Notes: generated by a model not told the origin, from the letters alone. A DNA stretch of 64,000 nt from Streptomyces sp. NBC_00620 (GCF_026341825.1 NZ_JAPENY010000001.1:1922001-1986000); one strand, 5' to 3'; shown: positions 29,235 through 38,710, counted from the stretch's first letter. Numbers and translations: made by a program.

Positions 29235-30328
29235 GCGAGCGACGACGGGGACTGGGGCGTGGCCTCGGCGCACTGATCCCTGCGGCCCCGACAGGGGAGA
29301 AGTCGGCTTCCTCGGCGGTAGGCGGCACGTCCGCTTCGCCGACGGCCGTGCCCGTACTCACCGCGGAGCGCGGGGTGGCGGCGGCGAAGGTGGCCATGCT
29401 GCCGCCTGTTTCACATGAAACGGAGGAGCTGTCGTCGAACGGAGCTCTGGAGGCGCCCCCGGCGCCTGTAGGTGCTCACTTCGCCGAGCTGCCTCTCGAC
29501 TTCATCACCCCGAACCCGCGCCAGCCCCGCGAGGTTTTCGACGAGGACGCTCTTGCCGAGCTCGTCACCTCCATCAAGGAGGTCGGGCTCCTCCAGCCCG
29601 TCGTCGTACGTCAGGTCGGTCCTACGCGCTACGAGCTCATCATGGGCGAGCGGCGCTTCCGGGCCTGCCGTGAAGCCGGGCTCGAGGCCATTCCGGCGAT
29701 CGTGCGGGCCACGGATGACGACAAGCTCCTCCTGGACGCGCTGCTGGAGAACCTGCACCGCGCGCAGCTGAACCCGCTGGAAGAGGCCGCGGCCTACGAC
29801 CAGCTGCTCAAGGACTTCAACTGCACGCACGACCAGCTGGCGGATCGCATTGGGCGGTCGCGTCCGCAGGTCTCCAACACCCTGCGTCTGCTGAAGCTCT
29901 CTCCCGCGGTTCAGCGCCGTGTTGCGGCGGGGGTCCTCTCTGCCGGACACGCACGGGCGCTGCTCTCCGTCGACGACTCGGAGGAGCAGGACCGGCTGGC
30001 CCACCGGATCGTGGCCGAGGGGCTTTCGGTGCGGGCCGTCGAGGAGATCGTCACCCTCATGGGATCGCGGCCGCAGACCGCGCCGCGCTCCAAGGGGCCG
30101 CGGGCCGGTGCTCGGCTCTCCCCGGCGCTCAGCGATCTGGCGTCGCGTCTCTCGGACCGTTTCGAGACGCGGGTGAAGGTCGATCTGGGGCAGAAGAAGG
30201 GCAAGATCACCGTCGAGTTCGCCTCGATGGACGACCTTGAGCGCATCCTCGGTTCACTCGCGCCGGGCGAGGGACCGGTTCTTCAGAAGAGTCTTCTGGA
30301 CGACGACTCCGAGGACTCGGAGGCCTGA
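29231..30328 (+). CDS. parB: Chromosome partitioning protein ParB
   Basis: 365 aa, GTG start overlapping the parA stop. The N-terminus has a ParA-interacting motif ([13 protein letters not shown], residues 4-16). The CTP-binding domain has the [12 protein letters not shown] box. The helix-turn-helix ([22 protein letters not shown]) recognises parS, and the C-terminal dimerisation domain spans about 300-360. ParB loads at parS and slides as a CTP-dependent clamp. A near-parS site lies in its own gene at 29408. Confidence 0.96.
   Translation: MSERRRGLGRGLGALIPAAPTGEKSASSAVGGTSASPTAVPVLTAERGVAAAKVAMLPPVSHETEELSSNGALEAPPAPVGAHFAELPLDFITPNPRQPREVFDEDALAELVTSIKEVGLLQPVVVRQVGPTRYELIMGERRFRACREAGLEAIPAIVRATDDDKLLLDALLENLHRAQLNPLEEAAAYDQLLKDFNCTHDQLADRIGRSRPQVSNTLRLLKLSPAVQRRVAAGVLSAGHARALLSVDDSEEQDRLAHRIVAEGLSVRAVEEIVTLMGSRPQTAPRSKGPRAGARLSPALSDLASRLSDRFETRVKVDLGQKKGKITVEFASMDDLERILGSLAPGEGPVLQKSLLDDDSEDSEA
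29408..29421. other. Near-parS site inside parB
   Basis: GTTTCACATGAAAC has one mismatch to parS (G to A in the centre). It encodes VSHET, next to a Glu-rich stretch. Confidence 0.55.
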
Positions 30329-30373
30329 GTCCTCCGGTGGCGGGACGGTCTTTGATCGGGGGACCCACCAGAA

Positions 30374-30407
30374 CGGGCCGTGTCCGGTGTGTACCGGACA
30401 CGGCCCG
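30374..30407 (+). terminator. Terminator of the parAB operon
   Basis: Perfect 15-bp stem (30374-30388 with 30393-30407) around GTGT, followed by CTCTTTT. It is one of the few here with a true T-run. Confidence 0.92.
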
Positions 30408-30510
30408 CTCTTTTGCTTTCTGGCGGTATCGATGGAATCGCATCGTGGATACGATGCGTTCGGGTATGGCGCATCCACCTGGCAGCACCTTCATTGGGGA
30501 GGCGGGGGCC

Positions 30511-30768
30511 GTGCAATCCATGACCCGTACCGGACTGCTGACCGCGGGCCTGGGACTGGGAGCGGTCGGCGGTTTCGTCGGCAGTCTGCTCAAGGAGCGG
30601 AGCGCTCTGGCAGCCGCCCGTGACGCTGCGGGCGAAGGAAGTGAGGAACATCCTTCATGGGGCGTCGGCTCGTACCGCTCACGCTGGACAACCTTCAGGA
30701 CCTTCCCAACCGCTGTCGCTCGTGTGTCTTCTGGGAGCTGGACCCAGTCAGCGGTCAGGCCGCGGTAA
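30511..30768 (+). CDS. Doubtful small membrane ORF overlapping the acetyltransferase
   Basis: 85 aa if real. It has a GTG start, a hydrophobic stretch TGLLTAGLGLGAVGGFVGSLL (about residues 7-27), then a charged segment. The last third overlaps the acetyltransferase gene in another frame and looks non-coding. Only its first half is credible. It fills an otherwise gene-free 328-bp gap after parB. Confidence 0.25.
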   Translation: MQSMTRTGLLTAGLGLGAVGGFVGSLLKERSALAAARDAAGEGSEEHPSWGVGSYRSRWTTFRTFPTAVARVSSGSWTQSAVRPR

Positions 30769-31274
30769 AGGCCGGCACACCTGAACTGGAGAAGGAGGCA
30801 TGGATCTCCGCCGTCCTACTGGAGTGGGGATCCTGCGGCCGCGTTGTCTACGTGGACGACGTACCGGTGGGGTTCGTGCTGTACGCCCCTCCGGCCTATG
30901 TTCCCCGCGCCACGGCTTTCCCCACGAGTCCGGTGTCACCGGATGCGGTTCAGCTGATGACCGCCTTCATCCTGCCGGGCTACCAGGGGCAGGGACTTGG
31001 CCGGGTCATCGTGCAGACAGTCGCCAAGGATCTGCTGCGTCGCGGCTTCAAAGCGATCGAGGCATTCGGGGACGCGCGGTGGAAGGAGCCGGCCTGTGTG
31101 CTACCTGCGGACCATCTGCTGGCCGTGGGCTTCAAGACGGTCCGGCCGCACCCCACCTATCCGCGACTGAGGCTTGAGCTGCGTACGACGCTCTCGTGGA
31201 AGGAAGACGTGGAACTGGCCCTGGACCGCCTTCTGGGAGCCGTGCAGAAGGAACCGGCGCTCCGCCCCCTGTAG
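30657..31274 (+). CDS. GNAT family acetyltransferase
   Basis: 205 aa, ATG behind GAGGA. The GNAT fold core includes LPGYQGQGLGRVIVQTVAKDLLRRG (acetyl-CoA loop QGQGLG), followed by GFKAIEAFGD. An N-terminal CRSCVFWE cysteine motif is unusual and may bind metal. The substrate is unknown. It is a conserved neighbour of parB in streptomycetes, which may only reflect gene order. Confidence 0.85.
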   Translation: MGRRLVPLTLDNLQDLPNRCRSCVFWELDPVSGQAAVKAGTPELEKEAWISAVLLEWGSCGRVVYVDDVPVGFVLYAPPAYVPRATAFPTSPVSPDAVQLMTAFILPGYQGQGLGRVIVQTVAKDLLRRGFKAIEAFGDARWKEPACVLPADHLLAVGFKTVRPHPTYPRLRLELRTTLSWKEDVELALDRLLGAVQKEPALRPL

Positions 31275-31315
31275 CTGGCGCTCTGGCCTTGCAGGGGGCG
31301 TTCTGACCTTTCAAA

Positions 31316-31353
31316 CACGAGTGGGCCAGCCCGGAAGGGCTGGCCCACTCGTG
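31316..31353 (+). terminator. Terminator abutting a parS site, between convergent genes
   Basis: Perfect 17-bp stem (31316-31332 with 31337-31353) around GGAA, between the acetyltransferase gene and trxA, so it can serve both. Its last base is the first base of the parS core. Confidence 0.92.
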
Positions 31354-31366
31354 TTTCACGTGAAAC
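31353..31366. other. parS site C
   Basis: Perfect GTTTCACGTGAAAC, extending to a 20-bp palindrome, fused to the 17-bp terminator hairpin in the convergent acetyltransferase/trxA gap. Confidence 0.93.
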
Positions 31367-31399
31367 ACGCGCCGCTCGCGCGCGGCAGCTCACCGATTA

Positions 31400-31729
31400 C
31401 TAGGCGATGAAGTCCTCAAGGTCACGCACGATCGCAGCCTTCGGCTTCGCACCGACGATGGTCTTGGCGACCTCGCCACCCTGGTAGACGTTCAGGGTCG
31501 GGATCGACATGACGCCGTACTTGGCGGCGATCCCCGGGTTCTCGTCGATGTTGAGCTTGACGACCTCGATCTTGTCGCCGTACTCGGCTGCGATCGCCTC
31601 GAGCGACGGCGCGATCTGGCGGCACGGACCGCACCAGGCGGCCCAGAAGTCCACCAGGACGGGCTTGTCGCTCTTGAGGACGTCCTGCTCGAAGGAGTCG
31701 TCGGTCACGTTCTTGAGGGTGCCGGCCAC
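31400..31729 (-). CDS. trxA: Thioredoxin
   Basis: 109 aa with the active site WCGPC (residues 32-36) in VDFWAAWCGPC and the cis-Pro loop SIPTLNVYQGG. It reduces disulfides in the cytoplasm using electrons from TrxB, encoded 42 bp upstream on the same strand. Length and motifs are canonical. In Streptomyces trxBA expression is induced by disulfide stress through SigR, but I cannot see a clear SigR box here. Confidence 0.97.
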   Translation of the reverse strand: MAGTLKNVTDDSFEQDVLKSDKPVLVDFWAAWCGPCRQIAPSLEAIAAEYGDKIEVVKLNIDENPGIAAKYGVMSIPTLNVYQGGEVAKTIVGAKPKAAIVRDLEDFIA

Positions 31730-31771
31730 GGCGGGCTCCTTAACTCGTTTGTGCGGTGGGGCGGATGGGGG

Positions 31772-32737
31772 TCAGACAGTGGCGGCCGCGGTAGCGGCCT
31801 CGTTGTCCGCGAGGGCGGCGAGGTAACGCTCGGCGTCGAGAGCGGCGGAGCAGCCAGTGCCGGCCGCGGTGATCGCCTGGCGGTACGTGTGGTCGACGAC
31901 GTCACCGGCGCCGAAGACACCGGTCAGGTTCGTCCGGGTCGAAGGCGCCTCGACCTTCAGGTAGCCCTCGCCGTCCAGGTCGAGCTGGCCCTTGAAGAGC
32001 TCGGTGCGCGGGTCGTGGCCGATCGCGATGAACAGACCGGTCACCGGCAGCTCAGAGATCTCGCTCGTCTTGAGGTTCCGCAGCTTCAGACCGGAAAGCT
32101 TCGGGTCACCCTCGATCTCGGCGATTTCGCTGTCCCAGATGAACTTGATCTTCGGGTCGGCGAAGGCGCGCTCCTGCATCGCCTTGGAGGCGCGCAGGGT
32201 GTCCCGGCGGTGGACGATCGTCACGGACTTGGCGAAGCGGGAGAGGAAGGTAGCCTCCTCCATCGCGGTGTCCCCGCCGCCGATCACGGCGATGTCGTGG
32301 TCCTTGAAGAAGAAGCCGTCACAGGTGGCACACCAGGAGACGCCGCGTCCGGAGAGGGCGTCCTCATTGGGCAGGCCGAGCTTGCGGTGCTGGGAGCCGG
32401 TCGTGACGATGACGGCCTTGGCGCGGTGGACGGTGCCCGCAGTGTCCGTGACGGTCTTGATCTCGCCCGCCAGGTCGACGGCGACGACGTCGTCCGGAAC
32501 GAGCTCGGCACCGAAGCGCTCGGCCTGGGCACGCATGTTGTCCATGAGCTCGGGGCCCATGATGCCGTCCTGGAAGCCGGGGAAGTTCTCCACCTCGGTG
32601 GTGTTCATCAGCGCGCCGCCTGCGGTGACGGCGCCCTCGAAGACCAGCGGCTTCAGCGACGCGCGCGCGGTGTAGAGCGCCGCCGTGTAGCCGGCGGGCC
32701 CGGAGCCGATGATGATCACGTTACGGACGTCGGTCAC
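31772..32737 (-). CDS. trxB: Thioredoxin reductase
   Basis: 321 aa from a GTG 8 nt behind GAGGA. The FAD-binding GSGPAG is at residues 11-16, the redox pair CATC at 136-139, and the NADPH motif [10 protein letters not shown] follows. It recycles thioredoxin with NADPH. A longer frame start at 32812 has no ribosome site. It forms an operon with trxA. Confidence 0.96.
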   Translation of the reverse strand: MTDVRNVIIIGSGPAGYTAALYTARASLKPLVFEGAVTAGGALMNTTEVENFPGFQDGIMGPELMDNMRAQAERFGAELVPDDVVAVDLAGEIKTVTDTAGTVHRAKAVIVTTGSQHRKLGLPNEDALSGRGVSWCATCDGFFFKDHDIAVIGGGDTAMEEATFLSRFAKSVTIVHRRDTLRASKAMQERAFADPKIKFIWDSEIAEIEGDPKLSGLKLRNLKTSEISELPVTGLFIAIGHDPRTELFKGQLDLDGEGYLKVEAPSTRTNLTGVFGAGDVVDHTYRQAITAAGTGCSAALDAERYLAALADNEAATAAATV

Positions 32738-32921
32738 GGCTTGATTCCTCGTCTCTGGAGACTGCTGCGTACTGCCGGTGGGAGCCTCTCTCAGAACTCT
32801 CACCCCACCCAACGGATCCTAAGGGGCCAGCATTCCCGCTGTGTCCGGGCACACGGAGACGCGGGACCTCAGAGAGAGGCCATGGGGCGTCTGGGCAGGA
32901 GCTCGTTCGGCTCTGAGGACC

Positions 32922-33875
32922 TCAGGACGGGGTGTAGGACTGCGTCAGCAGGAGCTTTCCCGGGGATGCCGAGTCCTTCTTGATGCAGGCGGCGTCGACG
33001 ATATAGGCCGCGACCTTCGTGCTGTCGGAAGCGTCGGGCTGCACGAGGAGATAGACGCTCGTGCCCTTGTACGTGCCTGGCTCCGCGGCGAGAACGGCCC
33101 CGCTGTTCCCCGTTCCCTCCTGGACGCATTCAGGGACGGTCACGGAGGGCGTGTTCAAGGTGCCGATTCCTGGAGACCCGGAACCGGCGTCAGGGGACTC
33201 GACTCCCCAGGGTTCCACTCCGCCGGAGCGATTCTCCGTGTTCTTGTTCTTCGTGAGGAGATCGGAGACCTGGCTCTCCAACGTCCCCTCGGAGAAGGTG
33301 ACCGTCGAACCCGACTCCTGTGGTGCCTCTGCCTGAGAACTCTTGCCCGGGCTGTCATCGCCCATCGTCTGCAGGAGGATCGCGCCCAGCCCCAGTGCTG
33401 CGGCCGTAAAGACCGTGCCGATGACGGCGGCCCTACGGCGCCCATGACGCACTCGGTGGGCACGGCCGGGGCCGGTGGCCGCGCGAGGGTGGCCCAGGGG
33501 GCGGTCTGCCGAGGAAGGGGAGCCCGAGTCGGGAGACGGGACGAGGACGTCAACGGCCGATGTTTCACGTGAAACACTCGCGCGGTCGTCTTCCGCATCG
33601 GAGTCGTGCTCGGGTGCCGTGGCACTCAGCAGAGCTTCCGCAGCCAGAGCGGCATCAATGCGGCCGGCCACATCGGCGGACATGCGTGCCGGGCCCGGCA
33701 GGGTGCCGAGCAGACCTCGGATCTCCTCCAGCGAGTCGTACACGTCGGCACAGAGCGGGCAGTCCTCGAGATGCCGTCGCACGTCCTCGGTACGGGTGGG
33801 AGGGAGGAGACCTTCGGTGAGGTCGGAGATCTCCGCGACGTCCGGGTGCCCGGCCATATCCGTCGTGGATGTCAC
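32922..33875 (-). CDS. Membrane-bound anti-sigma factor of SigM
   Basis: 317 aa. A zinc-binding anti-sigma motif H35-x3-C39-x2-C42 in VRRHLEDCPLCADV is preceded by SDLTEGLLPP. A cytoplasmic linker leads to one membrane helix (RAAVIGTVFTAAALGLGAIL, about 148-167) and an extracellular domain with two Cys (VPECVQEG, AACIKKD) that could form a disulfide. The start overlaps the sigma-gene stop (ATGA), the classic cognate pair arrangement, and matches the position of the mycobacterial RsmA (Rv3912). It would hold the sigma factor until a redox or envelope signal. A parS site is encoded in the linker. Confidence 0.88.
   Translation of the reverse strand: MTSTTDMAGHPDVAEISDLTEGLLPPTRTEDVRRHLEDCPLCADVYDSLEEIRGLLGTLPGPARMSADVAGRIDAALAAEALLSATAPEHDSDAEDDRASVSRETSAVDVLVPSPDSGSPSSADRPLGHPRAATGPGRAHRVRHGRRRAAVIGTVFTAAALGLGAILLQTMGDDSPGKSSQAEAPQESGSTVTFSEGTLESQVSDLLTKNKNTENRSGGVEPWGVESPDAGSGSPGIGTLNTPSVTVPECVQEGTGNSGAVLAAEPGTYKGTSVYLLVQPDASDSTKVAAYIVDAACIKKDSASPGKLLLTQSYTPS
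33562..33575. other. parS site D, inside the anti-sigma gene
   Basis: Perfect GTTTCACGTGAAAC encoding VSRET of the cytoplasmic linker, the same peptide that parS encodes in parA. Confidence 0.92.
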
Positions 33876-34588
33876 GCTCTCCCACCTCCGCCCTTCACAG
33901 CAGCTGGATCGCTTGGCCCTGCATCGTGTGGTCCCGCTGCGGGTGGGACGGATGTCCCCTGCGTCCGGTTCCGTCCGCCGCCCGCCTTCTTGCTGTCCTC
34001 GCCGCTTCCGTTCTCCGTACGGAGATGGGTGAGCAGCGGGAGCAGTCTGGCTCTGCCGCGAGCGCAGCGGCTCTTCACCGTGCCGATCGGCACGTCGAGG
34101 ATGCGGGCTGCCTCCGCCACGGGGTAGCCCTGCATGTCCACCAGAACCAGGGCGGCGCGCTGGTCGGGCGGGAGGGTGGACAACGCCTTGAGGAGTTCTC
34201 GATGCAGATCGTTGCGCTCGGCCGGAGCGGAGGCGGACTCGTGCGGCTCGAGGAGCTGTTCCAGGCGTTCGGTGTCATCGACGGGAGAGGTCTTCCTGGA
34301 AGCGGCCTTGCGGGCGCGATCCAGGCAGGCGTTCACCGTGATGCGGTGCAGCCAGGTGGTGACGGCCGACTGGCCGCGGAAGGTGTGGGCGGCGCGGTAG
34401 GCGGAGACCAGGGCGTCCTGGACCGCGTCAGCGGCCTCCTCGCGGTCTCCCAGTGTTCGCAGGGCCACCGCCCAGAGCCGGTCGCGGTGACGCCGCACGA
34501 GCTCGCCGAAGGCGTCGGGGTCGCCCTCGACATGGCGAGCGAGGAGGTCCTGATCGCTGGCTTCGCGATATGCGGCTTCATCGGCCAT
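33872..34588 (-). CDS. sigM: ECF sigma factor SigM-type
   Basis: 238 aa. Region 2 (HVEGDPDAFGELVRRHRDRLW, then AVQDALVSAYRA) and region 4 (LSTLPPDQRAALVLVDMQG and IGTVKSRCARGRARL) are clear. It has an unusual 45-residue disordered C-terminal tail (about 192-238) rich in Gly and Pro. The gene order murJ-pseudokinase-sigma-anti-sigma-trxB-trxA equals the mycobacterial Rv3910-Rv3914 cluster, hence the SigM name. It is not the differently numbered S. coelicolor sigma factor also called SigM. Confidence 0.88.
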   Translation of the reverse strand: MADEAAYREASDQDLLARHVEGDPDAFGELVRRHRDRLWAVALRTLGDREEAADAVQDALVSAYRAAHTFRGQSAVTTWLHRITVNACLDRARKAASRKTSPVDDTERLEQLLEPHESASAPAERNDLHRELLKALSTLPPDQRAALVLVDMQGYPVAEAARILDVPIGTVKSRCARGRARLLPLLTHLRTENGSGEDSKKAGGGRNRTQGTSVPPAAGPHDAGPSDPAAVKGGGGRA

Positions 34589-34616
34589 CGGACCCCCTCC
34601 CCTTTGTCGACGAGCG

Positions 34617-36356
34617 TCAGCCGGTGAACTTCACGTCCGTGATGGCTTGCTTGTAGCCGGCGCTGCTGTAGCCGTCGGCAGGAGCACTCGGCACATCGGT
34701 GATCCACAGCAGCACGTACCGCGTTTTCATGGACTTCGTAGCCGTCACTTTCGCGGTCGTGCCGCTCGTGGTGACGGTCCCGATCTCCGTCATTCCCTCG
34801 ACGGACGTCGAGGGAGACAGTGAGTCCGTGGAGTACAAGTGGATCGTCGTGTGGTCTCCCGGATAGCGCAGCCCTATGGAGGCGGCCGAGATCTCCTGGG
34901 CCGAGCCGAGGTCGTAGACGATTCCCACGCCGGGCTTGTAGGGCGCCAATTTCGGACCCTCGTTGTACTTCTTGGTGCGCCAGAATGTCGTGCTGTCGCC
35001 GTCGTACGTCAGGCCGACATCGCCGGCCGCCTGGGCCTCGCCGCTCGCGACGTATTCCTGCGCGCCCTTGATGGTGATCGGCTCGACCGGCTTGGCCTTG
35101 TCGCTCGACTTGTCGTTGCCGTCCGTCGGCTGAGTCTGGTTCGTGTCCTCGGACTTGCCCTGGTCCATGAGCGCGTCCGCGAGCTGCCAGCTGCCGAGGC
35201 CCAGCGCGGCGATGAGCAGAGCCGACACGGCCCACTTGAGGGCCTTGCCGGTGCGGCTCTGCAGCGGGGACGGCGGGGCCGGAATGGGTTGCGTCGCGCC
35301 CGGGCGTGGTGCTTGGCGGCCGTAGGTGCCCTGCTGGTACGACGTGCGCTGGTACTCCGGCGGGGCGGTGAACGCCGGCTCCGGCGGGCGGATGCGGGGC
35401 ATCTCGTTGATCGCCTTCACCAGTTCCTCCGGCGTGGTGCACGGAGTTTCGTGGCGGGAGGCGGTCGCGCCGTCGTTGGCCAGCGCGCGCATGGTGAGCT
35501 CGGACAGGCCCCGGTGAACGCCTGCCCGCACCTGGTCGGGAGCGATGAGACCGACACCCTTGGGCAGCCCCGACAGACCGTACGCATCGGTGTCGTACGG
35601 CCAGCGCTGAGTCAGCGCGGCGTACAGGAGCGCGCCGATCGCCTCCGTGTCGGTGCGCTGCGGGGTGTCGGAGCTGATGCCGCGCAGCGCGGCATTCACC
35701 GCGAGCCCGCGGATGCGCCATTGGCCGGACGAGGTGCGCAGTACGGCGCCCGGGGTCAGTCTCAGGTGCGCCAGGCCCTCGCGGTGCGCGGCAGCCATGG
35801 CCTGGGAGACCTGGCTGACCATCTGGTACGCGTCGTGCACTTCGAGCGGGCCCGCGGCCAGGCGCGTCGTCAGCTCCGTGGCGTCCGGAAGCCACTCGTG
35901 CACCACATAGACGAGGTCGTTCTCCTCGACCGCGTCCAGGACCTGGACGAAGCGGGGATCGCCGAGCAGGGCGGAGGACCGGGCCGCCGCCAGTACTGAG
36001 CGGGCCCGCGAATGGTCGGCGGGCAGCAGATGCACACCGACGGCGCGGCGGAGTTTCTCGTCCACCGCACGCCAACTGCTGAAACCGTCCAGACGGGTGA
36101 CGCACTCCTCGAGGCGATAGCGTCTGGCGAGCTTGTGACCACTGTGCAGTTCGGGCGGTGAGGCCTTTCCGGGACGCTCGGTCCCGCCGCTCCCCTGTGC
36201 CTCTTCGCTCTCCGTGTCCCGCTCCCGCTTCTGGGCCACCCCGTCGGCCGTGGACTGGTCCGCCTTGGCGGTCAGCGGCTCGTCACCGCTGTTGTCTGCC
36301 ACGTCGACGGCAGCCGTGCTCCGTTCCGCCACCGTCGTTCCCGCCTCCCCATCCAT
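34617..36356 (-). CDS. Membrane pseudokinase linked to MurJ
   Basis: 579 aa from ATG behind GGAG. An acidic disordered N-terminus (about 1-70) is followed by a kinase-like fold (about 75-310) whose key residues are lost: the ATP Lys region reads VGVHLLPAD, the catalytic loop reads LAHLRLTPG instead of HRDIKP, and DFG is replaced by RGLAVN. A membrane helix (ALKWAVSALLIAALGLG, about 395-412) leads to an extracellular beta-rich F5/8- or carbohydrate-binding-like domain (about 440-579). In mycobacteria the same parts are fused to the C-terminus of MviN (Rv3910), where the phosphorylated pseudokinase recruits FhaA. Here it is a separate gene just downstream of murJ. Confidence 0.88.
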   Translation of the reverse strand: MDGEAGTTVAERSTAAVDVADNSGDEPLTAKADQSTADGVAQKRERDTESEEAQGSGGTERPGKASPPELHSGHKLARRYRLEECVTRLDGFSSWRAVDEKLRRAVGVHLLPADHSRARSVLAAARSSALLGDPRFVQVLDAVEENDLVYVVHEWLPDATELTTRLAAGPLEVHDAYQMVSQVSQAMAAAHREGLAHLRLTPGAVLRTSSGQWRIRGLAVNAALRGISSDTPQRTDTEAIGALLYAALTQRWPYDTDAYGLSGLPKGVGLIAPDQVRAGVHRGLSELTMRALANDGATASRHETPCTTPEELVKAINEMPRIRPPEPAFTAPPEYQRTSYQQGTYGRQAPRPGATQPIPAPPSPLQSRTGKALKWAVSALLIAALGLGSWQLADALMDQGKSEDTNQTQPTDGNDKSSDKAKPVEPITIKGAQEYVASGEAQAAGDVGLTYDGDSTTFWRTKKYNEGPKLAPYKPGVGIVYDLGSAQEISAASIGLRYPGDHTTIHLYSTDSLSPSTSVEGMTEIGTVTTSGTTAKVTATKSMKTRYVLLWITDVPSAPADGYSSAGYKQAITDVKFTG

Positions 36357-36448
36357 TGCGTGCTCCGACGCAGAAACCAATTGTGCCCACAGTCCGCCGC
36401 TATGCACGACACGCGGCGGCGGACGATGGTTGTGCGCGTACCCCCGCC

Positions 36449-38710
36449 TCAGCGCCCCAGGCGCCCGCGGACCATTCCGACCATTGAGTTGAGTTCTTCG
36501 ATGCGCATCTTCCGCGCCGCGACGTAGAAGACGCCGAGGAGGGCGATCGATCCCGCGACGAGTGCCGCGATCGATCCGAGGACTCCGTGACCGAGCGCCC
36601 TGGTGATCGCGAACCCGACCGCGCCACCTGCCAGAGCACCCGGGATGCATGCCAGGCAGAGCCGTGCGTACGTCCGCAGGACACGGGCGCCGTCCAGGTC
36701 GCCGTCCAGCCGTCTGCGCAGCCTCTGCCAGGCGACTCCGACGCCGACCATGTACGCCAGGCCGTACGAGCCGGCCATGCCGACGACCGCCCATTGAGCG
36801 GGCAGAACCACGTAGCAGAGGGCCGAGGCGGCGGCGTTCACCGCGGCCACGATGACCGTGTTGTAGAAGGGCGTGCGGGTGTCCTCGTAGGCGTAGAAGC
36901 CGCGCAGGACCACGTACTGCACCGAGAACGGGATCAGGCCGAGGCCGAACGCCATGAGGACGTACCCCATGGACTGGGCGGCCGGGATGCTGCTGGAGCC
37001 GAAGAGCAGGGTGCACATCGGGATGCCCAGGGCGACGAACATGAAGGCGACCGGGACGATCGCGACGGCCGAGGTGCGCAGGCCCTGGGAGATGTCGTCG
37101 CGGACGGCACCGGGATCGCCGTCGTGGGCGGCTCGCGAGATCCTCGGCAGCATGGCCGCCATGACGGAGACCGTGATGATCGCCTGCGGCATGCCCCAGA
37201 TCAGCTGGGCGTTGGAGTAGGCCATGATGCCCGCGCCGCTCTTGCCGGACGCCTTGCCCGCCGCGGTGGCCAGCTGGGTGACGACGAGGACGCCCGCCTG
37301 GTTGGCGAGGACGAAGAGCACGGTCCACTTGGCAAGCTGGACCGCCTTGCCGAGGCCGTGGCCCTTCCAGTCGAAGCGCGGGCGGAACCGGAAACCGGTC
37401 TCGCGCAGATACGGGATCATCGCCAGGGCCTGCACGACCAGGCCAAGCAGGGTGCCGATGCCGAGCAGGCGGATGCCCTCCGGCGGGATGTTGCTCACCG
37501 TCATGCCGGAGTCCGCTGCGGTCCCGTACACCCAGAGGAACATGCCGAAGGTGAAGATCATGACGATGTTGTTGAGGACCGGAGTCCACATCATCGCGCC
37601 GAACTTCCCGCGGGCGTTCAGGATCTGGCCCATGACCACATGGACACCCATGAAGAAGATCGTGGGCAGGCAGTAGCGGGCGAAGGAGACGGCGACGTTG
37701 TTCGACTCCGGATTGCTCGCGACGGAGTTCGACATCAGCTGGATCAGCAGCGGTGCCGCGAAGACAGCGGCAGCGACGATCACGGCGAGGGCGACCATGA
37801 CGAGGGTCAGCAGGCGGTTGGCGTAGGCCTCGCCGCCGTCCTCGTCGTCCTTCATGGATCGCACCAGCTGGGGCACGAAGACCGAGTTGAGTCCTCCGCC
37901 GACGGTGAGGATGTAGATCATCGTCGGCAGGGTGTAGGCCACGGTCCAGGTGTCGCCGAGTGTCGCGGCACCGAGAGCGGCCGTGATGATCATGGTGCGT
38001 ACGAAACCGGTGAGCCGGGACACCAGTGTCCCCGCCGCCATCACCGCGCTCGACTGCAGCATCCCCGAAACACGCCCTCCGGACTTCTTCGGAGCGGACG
38101 CGGCCGCGGGGGGCGGAGCCTGTGCGGCGGCCGGAGCTGGTTCGGGGGCCGGTGACGGTACGCCGGGCGGACCGGCGTAGGGACGGCCGGCGCCCTGTCC
38201 CTGGTCGCGGAAGAGGTGGGCGAAGGCGTCGGGCTCGTGGTGCTGCTCGCCGGCCTGGGTGACCAGGTCGTCGACGCCCACGAACTGGGTGGTGGACGCG
38301 TTGTCGCCGTACGGAAGGTGCCGGGTCGGGCCCGCGGGCTCCGGCGGGGGCGTCTGGGCCCAGATGCGCGGATCGGGGGCGTGCTGCGGCGTGGGCGGCT
38401 GGGCGTAGAGCGGAGGCTGCGGGTGATACGTGCCGGGGGGCGGCGGAGGGTGCGAGGCGCGGTCGTAGAGCGCCTCGGTCACCGGGTCCTGGGCGGAGAG
38501 GTCCTGTGCCCGGTAGGGGTCCTGGGTGTAGGCATCCTGGAAGTACATGTCCGCGGGGGGCCCCTGCGGCAGCTGCCCGGGCTCGGGCGGCGGGCCCTCG
38601 GGATAGCCCTCGGGGTAGCCGGAGTTCCCGGTGCCCTGGTCCGGGTAGCCCTCGGGGTAGCCCGAGCTGCCCGCGCCCTGACCGCGGTCACCCTCGTACG
38701 GCGCGTTCAT
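36449..38710 (-). CDS. murJ: Lipid II flippase MurJ (MviN)
   Basis: 753 aa. The first 225 residues are a Pro/Gln/Gly/Tyr-rich cytoplasmic extension with repeats of SGYPEGYPDQGTGN type. The MATE/MOP core follows with about 14 membrane helices, opening GMLQSSAVMAAGTLVSRLTGFVRT, and the conserved GGGLNSVFVPQL motif. It flips lipid II for peptidoglycan synthesis. The extension is far longer than in E. coli and may be phosphorylated. It is encoded upstream of the pseudokinase, as its functional partner. Confidence 0.94.
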   Translation of the reverse strand: MNAPYEGDRGQGAGSSGYPEGYPDQGTGNSGYPEGYPEGPPPEPGQLPQGPPADMYFQDAYTQDPYRAQDLSAQDPVTEALYDRASHPPPPPGTYHPQPPLYAQPPTPQHAPDPRIWAQTPPPEPAGPTRHLPYGDNASTTQFVGVDDLVTQAGEQHHEPDAFAHLFRDQGQGAGRPYAGPPGVPSPAPEPAPAAAQAPPPAAASAPKKSGGRVSGMLQSSAVMAAGTLVSRLTGFVRTMIITAALGAATLGDTWTVAYTLPTMIYILTVGGGLNSVFVPQLVRSMKDDEDGGEAYANRLLTLVMVALAVIVAAAVFAAPLLIQLMSNSVASNPESNNVAVSFARYCLPTIFFMGVHVVMGQILNARGKFGAMMWTPVLNNIVMIFTFGMFLWVYGTAADSGMTVSNIPPEGIRLLGIGTLLGLVVQALAMIPYLRETGFRFRPRFDWKGHGLGKAVQLAKWTVLFVLANQAGVLVVTQLATAAGKASGKSGAGIMAYSNAQLIWGMPQAIITVSVMAAMLPRISRAAHDGDPGAVRDDISQGLRTSAVAIVPVAFMFVALGIPMCTLLFGSSSIPAAQSMGYVLMAFGLGLIPFSVQYVVLRGFYAYEDTRTPFYNTVIVAAVNAAASALCYVVLPAQWAVVGMAGSYGLAYMVGVGVAWQRLRRRLDGDLDGARVLRTYARLCLACIPGALAGGAVGFAITRALGHGVLGSIAALVAGSIALLGVFYVAARKMRIEELNSMVGMVRGRLGR

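Noticed and set aside
36587..38155. 522-aa plus-strand frame opposite murJ
   Set aside because: His/Asp/Arg-rich shadow of a membrane-protein gene.
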